This document shows, piece after piece, positions 56,924-64,000 of a stretch of 64,000 bases of DNA (position 1 is the first letter of the stretch; each line of letters starts with the position of its first letter). Under the pieces are notes generated by a model. That model saw only the letters and a list, made by a program, of their open reading frames with translations. It did no database searches and was not told the origin of the DNA. The DNA comes from Diphasiastrum complanatum (Eukaryota; Streptophyta; Lycopodiopsida; Lycopodiales; Lycopodiaceae), in NCBI GenBank assembly GCA_029204225.1, contig CM055101.1:64012671-64076670 (forward strand), in the 5' to 3' direction. The position numbers and the translations under genes were made by a program.

Positions 56924-59609
56924 ATGGTTGGCCTCTCATCAGTGCACCAGGAGACTTTCAGTGAGTACAATAAGGCCCAGAATCCCAACTATGTCAGAAG
57001 TTCTTTACCACAATCGCAGTTCAGATCACATTCGGATTCACAGCAGAGGCTTGGTAAAAGTACAAAAGTTCAGAAGAAAACAGAACGTAGGATAGACAGG
57101 ATCTCAAACGAAAATGAAGACGCATCTTCGGGACCAAGCTTATGCAAATCTTCATTTTCCAATCTTAACCAATTTCTGGAGTTCACAACACCTTCCGTTC
57201 AACTTCAGTATCTGCCCAAGGTACGTATGCGCATTGATGGTCGGATTCGTTTTCAAAACTCTTCCCAAGCTTTGTGTAGTTATTCTTGCATATTTCGTGC
57301 GATTCGTGGTAATGTATAAGTGCGAATTATCACCCTTATGGTCATTTAGTAACGTGAATCGAGATATGCTGGTCTGATTATTTGTCGCGATCTAAAAGAA
57401 AACTGGTTTTTTCATCAATGGCGGGCTGATGTTTTTTGGACCCGCCAATCCCCTATCTAAAGCGCATTTTCCCCCTTTTAGACACGCTACTCTATGAGTA
57501 CCAATTTCGAAAGAGGAAAACTTATGCGAATGAATTGTTGTCGGATTGGGCCTTCTTGTCAGGAGGTTAAAGCCTTTCACTTTTTACATCTAAGATGTTG
57601 TTTTGTTTACTGGCTACCGTTGAGAGTAACCTTATAGCAGTCATCTAGAATTAAAGCTTATCAGGGCTAGTATGGCTGTCTGGCTTTGATTCTGGTAGTG
57701 AGAAGTGTTGTTCATTTCACCTCCGCTTTTTATACTTTGCAGACTTGTATGTGGGATCAATCCTCGAAAAGGTGCAGACCGTTGGAGGCAGAATCCATAC
57801 CATTTTTTACTTTGGAAGATCTTTGGGATTCGTTCAACGAGTGGAGTGCCTATGGGGCAGGTGTGCCCCTGTTTTTGAAAGGGGAAGAAAGCGTAGTGCA
57901 GTACTATGTTCCATATTTATCTGCGTTGCAGCTGTATACTAGATCTGGGAACAAGTCTTGCTTGAATTCGAGGTACGTGTCAGACCTGTCTTTCAGCTTC
58001 AAATATGTCCTAACATCTTCGAAGTTTGATGCTTATGACATAGAATAATGTGCTGTGCTGTGCCTTTTGCCAAATTTTATGTTCGTGGAACTTTGATCGC
58101 AGGAAGTTGGGTGAGGAAAGTGATGCAAGTGACAGTGATCTTAGAGATACAAGCAGTGACACCAGCAGTGATGGCGAAATAGATGGGATTTTGAATCATG
58201 AGAGCAGTCAAAAGTGCAGGACTCCTAGTTTTTGTGGTGCAAGAAACAAGTCGAACCTATCAGAGTTTTGGTGTGGACGTAGTGCAAACGCGAACCTTGA
58301 AGCTGTGATTGATGAGGAGGAAGTTTGGGAAGAACAGGAAATGCCTGGTCATCTTCTTTTCGAATATTATGAGCGAGCAGCTCCATATAGTCGAATACCC
58401 CTTGCAGATAAGGTATATGGGCATAGTTCATGAATTTGAATTTTTTTAAGCTGGCAATCTGATTACCATATTGTCTGCCTAAGTTCGTCAAATAATTGAT
58501 CAGACATTTGATTCACATAATATATCTTTATTTGTGTTTTCTTGGACCTTAAAAAAATGAGGGCTTGCTCGGAATTGAGCACTTTTGCGGAGAGTGGTAG
58601 CTGCATTATTAATCTGAGTTCTTTTTGCAGATCTTAGAGTTATCACATGATTGTCCGAAATTGAAGACCCTTCGAAGTGTCGAACTTTTACCTGAAAGCT
58701 GGTTATCAATTGCATGGTATACAACCTTTGTGCTGCATGTGTTTATGAAAAGTTTCAAATATTTAAGTCTTATGCGAATTTTACTCAAAATCGTTTGCTG
58801 CATTGTTCCTAAATTAACCAATCTGCTGACCATTAGATTCTTCTGTGTTCAGTTAATTCATTTAGATTTCTAAGAGCAAAATGAAGAGATTGTTAAGATC
58901 TTATTGTTTGCAGGTATCCTATTTACAGGATTCCTACAGGACCTACGCTTCGAGATCTAGCCACATCCTTTCTGACTTTTCACTCACTTTCAACTCCTTT
59001 TGAAGGTACACTCTCTACATGCCATTGATGTAAGCTGTTTATGTGCCACGGCAATATAAATTTGTAGGGGATAACATTTGAGTCTCTACAACATCAGGAT
59101 CTTTTTGTAGATAATTTTGCTTAAGTTGTATGTGATGAATTTATCTCTTTATTCAGAAGAGATATTTGTTTCGAACATCATGTGCTGACTACCCTTTTAA
59201 ATTGTGCTGATTAGTAAAGACATTCAACTTCTTGACTCTAACTTGGCCTATATGTTTATGTTAAGTTGTCAGACATCTAACTTTATGGCTTATACTTTCA
59301 ATTTAGCCTCACATGATATGCATGTGTTGACCTTTAGGTGCAAAAAATAATGCTGGTCATCCTGTTGAGAACAAGACAGTACATGGTAGGCATGTGACCA
59401 TTGACTACAAACTAGATAAAGTCTCATTGCTATCGTTTGGTCTTGCCTCCTACAAGCTTCGAGGTGCTTTTTGGACTTCGGTTGGAAGTTCTGAACGTCG
59501 AATGGCATCGGATCTTCAGGATATTGCTGAACTTTGGCTGAAACAGCATTGTGTTCAGCATCCTGACTTTGAGTTCTTTGTTTCACATACTGTAACTGGT
59601 CGGCACTGA
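56924..59609 (+). CDS. DUF789 family protein, six exons, 428 aa
   Basis: This is a plant-specific DUF789 protein. Members have no established biochemical role. Exons: 56924-57220, 57743-57972, 58103-58412, 58631-58716, 58914-59005 and 59338-59609, all with GT..AG borders and joining in frame (1287 bases including the stop). The N-terminus is basic and serine-rich. [22 protein letters not shown] opens the domain, followed by [36 protein letters not shown], a variable acidic stretch ([20 protein letters not shown]), [39 protein letters not shown] and [14 protein letters not shown]. It ends in [15 protein letters not shown] and [10 protein letters not shown]. Every conserved block expected for the family is present and no stop or shift interrupts it, so the gene looks functional. 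The ATG choice is the first in frame after the leader repeats. No transmembrane or signal segment is visible. Confidence 0.95.
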
Positions 59610-62600
59610 GTAATGGCTTGATGCTGACTGCACCATGAGTGTACCATTAGAACTGCGGCAGTTTGTGGTTGAAATGTTCAAAGTAGGTCAGTTTAGGTTA
59701 TAGCAGTTTAAGTTTTGAGCCTTATTCCTTGTTTGGGAAGGAGGGGACATTCCCACTGTCTACTGTGCTTGTTGGCCATGGTATTTAGCTAGGGCCATGG
59801 TTGCTTCGTCTGCAGTCTGTACTTTTACAGTATGGCTAAGAAAGAGCAGCACTTTCAGTATGAATGCAGCTAGCATATACTCCTTGACATTGAAAAAAGG
59901 AACAATCAGAAAAAAAAATGTGGGATGGAAGGGTCGAGGAACCTTGTAAATCTTTGTTTTTGAAGAGCCATTCAGCTTGTCCTCTTTCTATCATAGTAAA
60001 GAAAGATGGGACATCTGCATAAGTTCCTTGTCCAGGTGAAGTTGCAGAGTCGAGAATGTTCAGTTTGCAGTAAGTTCCAATCAAAGCTCTCAGCTTCTAG
60101 ATTCCAGGAGGCTTCTAAGTACATGGTATCTATTCAGATTTGGGAGCTGAACTTAAAACGAACATCTCCTGGCATGTTGTTGGATCCCTCACGGCTGATT
60201 GCTGAGAAAAATGTGAAAAAAAATACAGCAGCTTCTTTGCGCTTTTTTCCTTTGGAGTGAAGTTGTCTTGGGAGCTTGAATCTCTTGTCTGGAATGTTTT
60301 CACTGGGGTTCTTGGCTAGAGATATTGTGGGCTTAGTACTCTGACTACCTGATACTCACTGTCTCTTCCAAGATCAAATGTTTGAAGTCTATGTTCAAAG
60401 GATGTTTTGTTGCAAGCCATTTTCAAAAGTTGATGCATTTGAGGCCTCTAAGTCAAGTTGTGGTAAAGGATAACTAGAAAATTTGGATCCTGGTTCACCA
60501 TGGGGCTCTATCACAACTTCAAGAGTGGGAGTTGGTCTTCTGTTTTATTTTCCAACAGCCCGGTACATTTTGTGATCCTTTGCTGGTGATAACCTTACAT
60601 ATTTGGAAAATTTTGCAGTTTTCACTAGCAGAAAATCAAAAAATTACAATTGAACTAAGTCAGGTGCTTTGAGTTTTATATTCAAAGTGGATCAGCTCTT
60701 GCATGTTCTAGAAAATTTTGCAGTTTTCACTAGCAGAAAAACAATGGAACTAAGTCAGGTGCTTTGAGTTTTATATTCAAAGTGGATCAGCTCTTGCATG
60801 TTGTATGAGTTTGATTATGTTGCAGATATGATACACTTTTAACAGCAGGTGACATCATATACATTTGAAGAGTCTCAAATTTTATTTAAATGTTAAGAGA
60901 GAGAAATATGCAACCAAAAAATCCACATGGTCTAGGGTATTGAAAGTGAGGTTTCTTTGAAATTTTCTTGCAGATTTATCTATCATCCTTGTTTTGTTGT
61001 TCGTATGTTCATGGATTTCTCAGCTATTGTATTGTTGTGTGTGTTCTTCTCATTGTAACTCTATTGACTAGTTGTGGGAGAGTCTGCATTGCATCCTGTT
61101 CTTAACGGAGCATTTATGGTTGGGAGGGTCCTTGCAAACCTATCATCCTTGTTTTGTTGGTTTGTGCGTGCATATCTGTCTGTCTGTGGGGTTCTCCTTT
61201 GGGTTTTAGCAGTTGGTCTTTCTACATTGAATGTGTTGGTTTTACTGGGTCACTCATGGTTGAAAGGCAGGAAAAAATTAGACTATGAAGTTTAGAAGAG
61301 AGAATATGTGGCGCTCTCCTTTGAGTGGGATGATTTGTTAGGATAGGGGGGTTGGAAAATTTCAAACTATAAAATTCAGAAGAGATATGGGAAGCTCTCC
61401 TTTGAGTAAGATTGTTGGTAGATGATTACTGAACTCTTTTTGTATTTTTATATCTCTATTGTTTAGTACCAAAGAGATTGGCCTGACAGGTTTTACACTG
61501 TGACTTCTGAAGATACAAAATTGGGAAAAAAGGTGCTATCAATATGCTATTTTTGACATACTCTTTACATTATGATCATATCGTACCAAAAAGTTAGGCC
61601 CCAAAGGCTTTTAGACATTTATATGGAAAGAATGTAGGTACGAAATTGAGAATAGATGTTGAAGAAGTCTCAGCAATCCATTAGCTTAGCCATATTTATT
61701 ATTTATTGGCCTTTCATGCCTAAATACAATCTTTCTAATGAGTTCACTTGTGTGCTTGTTATAGATTATTTGCGAGTTTTTGTTTTGCAAAAGGTAAGGT
61801 GTTGCACATTATAAATTTGATTCATTCTTTATGAATTTATGCATAGACTCTCAGGTCTCTGATGATGGTAAGGATGTTGTACCACATGGTACTTGTTGTA
61901 AATGTGAGTAGGGTGATGTAAAGTAGATGAGTGGATATAAGAATGGGTGTGCTTGATTTTAGGGTTGTTGAAATATTTTTCATGTTCATGTACCATTTTT
62001 ATGTCGTAGGTTATATTGAATTCGTAGGTTATATTAATTTCCCACATGTTGATGAGTTGGTGTATCATGCTTGAGGTGGGCTCGCCCACCCAAGTTCAAC
62101 TCTATGATCCCATGGGTTAATTATCCCAAAAGGCATAGTTTATGTTAGATTTGGAAACTTAAGTTCAATTTTCTATCATTTAGATTACCAAGTACGATAG
62201 TTTATGTTAAATATATTTGTCTGGTAATATGTAAAGACTTGAGATTTTTGGAAAGATACTTTTTGACACTTCTGCTAGTTAGCTTTGATTTTGTTTCATT
62301 TAATGATTTACTATGTCGAACATTGTTCTCCATTTAGATGGGTGAGAAGGTATTTTTTAATCATGTTGATGCTTGTTGCACTTTGAGCAATGGAGGGAAT
62401 GGGTGCTTTTTTTATGTAGACATATTAAATAGGCTTTTCTTGCATAAAATACAATCTTTTCAATATTTTCACTTCTGCGCATATTTGTGCAAAACGTAAG
62501 GTGGCCGCATGTAAACTCCCTACAAGGAGGACAAAACATTAAGAGTGGCAATTCCAATGTTAGTTGGTCTGGAGGTGGGACACAGAAGAAATTATTTTTG

Positions 62601-62725
62601 AGCTGTTTGAAATCATCATCAGTAAAGGATCTCATTGTGGAGATTATATCCAGCAATTTCTTGCATGAAAGTGGTGCTGTGGAAACCATAGCCCTCGTTT
62701 ACGTGCCACAGCCACTGTCTCTTAG
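59610..62725. other. 3' flank of DUF789 gene, no further gene
   Basis: The first few hundred bases are probably the 3' untranslated region. A local duplication lies at 60606-60802. The hydrophobic open frame at 61074-61295 has no similarity I recognise and no supporting splice sites, so it is not called. Confidence 0.4.
60606..60802. repeat. Tandem duplication of about 100 bp
   Basis: 60606-60707 and 60711-60802 share GAAAATTTTGCAGTTTTCAC at the start and TGGATCAGCTCTTGCATGTT at the end. The second copy lacks about 10 bp in the middle. Confidence 0.92.
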
Positions 62726-62854
62726 AAGAATCTGCAACCGGAGGTGCAAACCCAAGCACACAGGAAATTGGACACCGTAGCGGAAAAGACTGACCTGGAT
62801 GCTGAGGAGCTGATCACCAAGCTCCGATGGGATTTTCCTGCAAAAACTGATTAG
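62726..62854 (+). CDS. Short protein-like ORF, possible exon relic
   Basis: A 42-codon stretch contains LDTVAEKTDLDAEELITKLR, which has a balanced composition and helix-like pattern unlike the random frames nearby. It is preceded by a stop and has no start codon, so it could only be part of an exon or a gene relic. The family is unknown. A related ATCACCAAGCTCCGATG string recurs at about 62985. Confidence 0.2.
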   Translation, partial: KNLQPEVQTQAHRKLDTVAEKTDLDAEELITKLRWDFPAKTD

Positions 62855-63095
62855 CTAAGCATATGCACGATACTCAAAAGGAAAACAATGTCTGTAAACC
62901 TGCCGAAGACACATAGATCCTGGATGAAGACGAAGGAAACCAGAGCTGAAAAGGAGGCGGACCAAACAATGTTGGCCCAATATGTTGATCACCAAGCTCC
63001 GATGTTGGCTCAATATGATAGCTTAGTTAATATGACAAAAGGAGATACTAGCTAAGACTTGACTCCCAGAGGCGTGAAGATCGAATCCCTGTTCC

Positions 63096-63384
63096 CGATT
63101 GCCAACCAGCAAGGTGAGGTATGGTTGGAAGCCAAGTGTGTAGTAGGGAACATTGTACGTTGATTTTGTTCTCGAGTTAAAAATTGAACAAAATTATCAA
63201 AACATATCTGGACCATACTTGACTCTCTCCGATTGCCAACCAGCAAGGTGAGGGATGGCTGAAAGCCAACTGTGTAGATAGAATTGGATATGTAACAGAA
63301 AACAATGCTCAGAGCCAAGTAGATAGGGAGCTTTGTTCGGTGATTTGTTGTCGAGTTACAAATTGAACAAAATCATCAGACATC
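63096..63384. repeat. Interspersed direct repeats
   Basis: GATTGCCAACCAGCAAGGTG with its following 25 bases occurs at 63096-63143 and again at 63229-63276. CGAGTTA.AAATTGAACAAA with its flank occurs at 63173-63204 and 63352-63384. The spacing differs (about 134 and 179), so it is a rearranged duplication. Confidence 0.8.
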
Positions 63385-64000
63385 TTTTGACTATACAGAT
63401 GACATTAATCAATACTACTATGAAAATTTGCAGTTTCTTTCTAACACAATCATACACAGCTTGTGGTGGCAGCCCTTGACTGGATTACTTTCCAACATAT
63501 AACCTTGAATGATCGTGTAAACATTTCATCTTTTCACATTGCTTGGAATAAGTGGTGATTATGGAGGGCAAAGTCACATATGATGGGCATAGTTGAATAC
63601 CTACTACGAGGATATATATATGGCAACATAGGTTTTCTTTTTGACAAGCGATGCTTCTGGGTTTCACACTTCCGGTGCCAACTTTGTTAGATACATCTAT
63701 AATATACTTGATTTCCTACTTAAGTATACATTTTGTCAGGCGTAAGTTTACATTTCTTTTTGGAGCTATTGAACATATTTATATCAGACATAATTATTTG
63801 CTTTCAAAGGTGATCACTTCTGTTTCTCTCTTGTATATTTAAGTCTTGTTTTAGTAGATGTTAGCAATATTATTACAAGACCTTTGAGATTAAGGATTCT
63901 AATGACATTTAAAGATGAAAGCTTTCAGCTATGCATGACATATCTCTCTCCATGGAGCTATACATGACATAGCTTAGCTCTCTCCATGGAGCCATCCCTG
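63385..64000. other. Right edge, no gene seen
   Basis: AT-rich with short frames only. The last 70 bases contain two copies of CTCTCTCCATGGAGC in a short direct repeat. Confidence 0.45.

Noticed and set aside
61074-61295. Hydrophobic 73-codon frame considered as a small membrane protein
   Set aside because: TG/CT-rich composition, no homology recognised, no promoter or splice support.
1-64000. CRISPR arrays, bacterial operons, riboswitches
   Set aside because: The direct repeats are microsatellites or tandem satellites without unique spacers, and all coding evidence is plant nuclear.

Overview
The window is nuclear DNA of a land plant. The evidence is spliceosomal introns with GT..AG borders, a gene of the plant-only DUF789 family, an ethanolamine-kinase-like fragment of the plant type, long CT/GA microsatellites in leader regions, and a dense load of plant LTR retrotransposons, hAT and CACTA DNA transposons. 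The sequence does not decide which lineage. No prokaryotic or organellar gene was recognised.

Layout. (1) 1-1364 is low-complexity flank holding a 344-bp hAT-type MITE with an 8-bp target duplication (567-910). (2) 1373-11934 is a hAT transposon with CATAG... termini and an exact 8-bp target duplication. It carries a split, decayed transposase gene, and a Ty3/gypsy chromovirus (3226-9857, with LTRs, PBS, PPT and an exact 5-bp target duplication) sits inside one of its exons. (3) 13034-14532 (minus) is a candidate three-exon gene of unknown function, followed by satellites and a tRNA-derived SINE candidate. (4) 16.7-21.7 kb has a degenerate gypsy integrase scrap, a CACTA (TNP2-type) transposase pseudogene on the minus strand, and the 3' end of a second chromovirus with its LTR. 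(5) 25.06-27.39 kb is a deleted copia element on the minus strand whose gag is joined directly to integrase. (6) 33.2-38.3 kb has two related copia pol remnants in the same direction. (7) 38.9-39.5 kb (minus) is an ethanolamine-kinase-like gene remnant. (8) About 40.1-43.95 kb is a gag-only LTR element with two gag domains in a row and unrecognised downstream ORFs. (9) 47.2-51.1 kb is a mosaic of copia RNase H, a gypsy gag-protease remnant with a 1.27-kb LTR and Asp-type PBS, and another copia RNase H scrap. (10) 51.1-54.6 kb is rich in GTCGGATTCCGAC-type repeats ending in a CACTA-like terminus, other tandem repeats and a 90-bp GA tract. (11) 55.7-59.6 kb is the best-supported intact gene, the six-exon DUF789 gene (428 aa), with a CT-rich leader and four 72-bp leader repeats. 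(12) 59.6-64 kb is mostly non-coding, with small local duplications.

The mobile genes are all damaged. Several of the nonsense changes fall where a tryptophan is expected, which suits mutation of methylated cytosine in silenced DNA. The relative order of some events can be read: the hAT landed first and the chromovirus later entered its transposase exon. No complete autonomous element was seen. Host function is limited to the DUF789 gene, probably the 13-14.5 kb gene, and the relic ethanolamine kinase.
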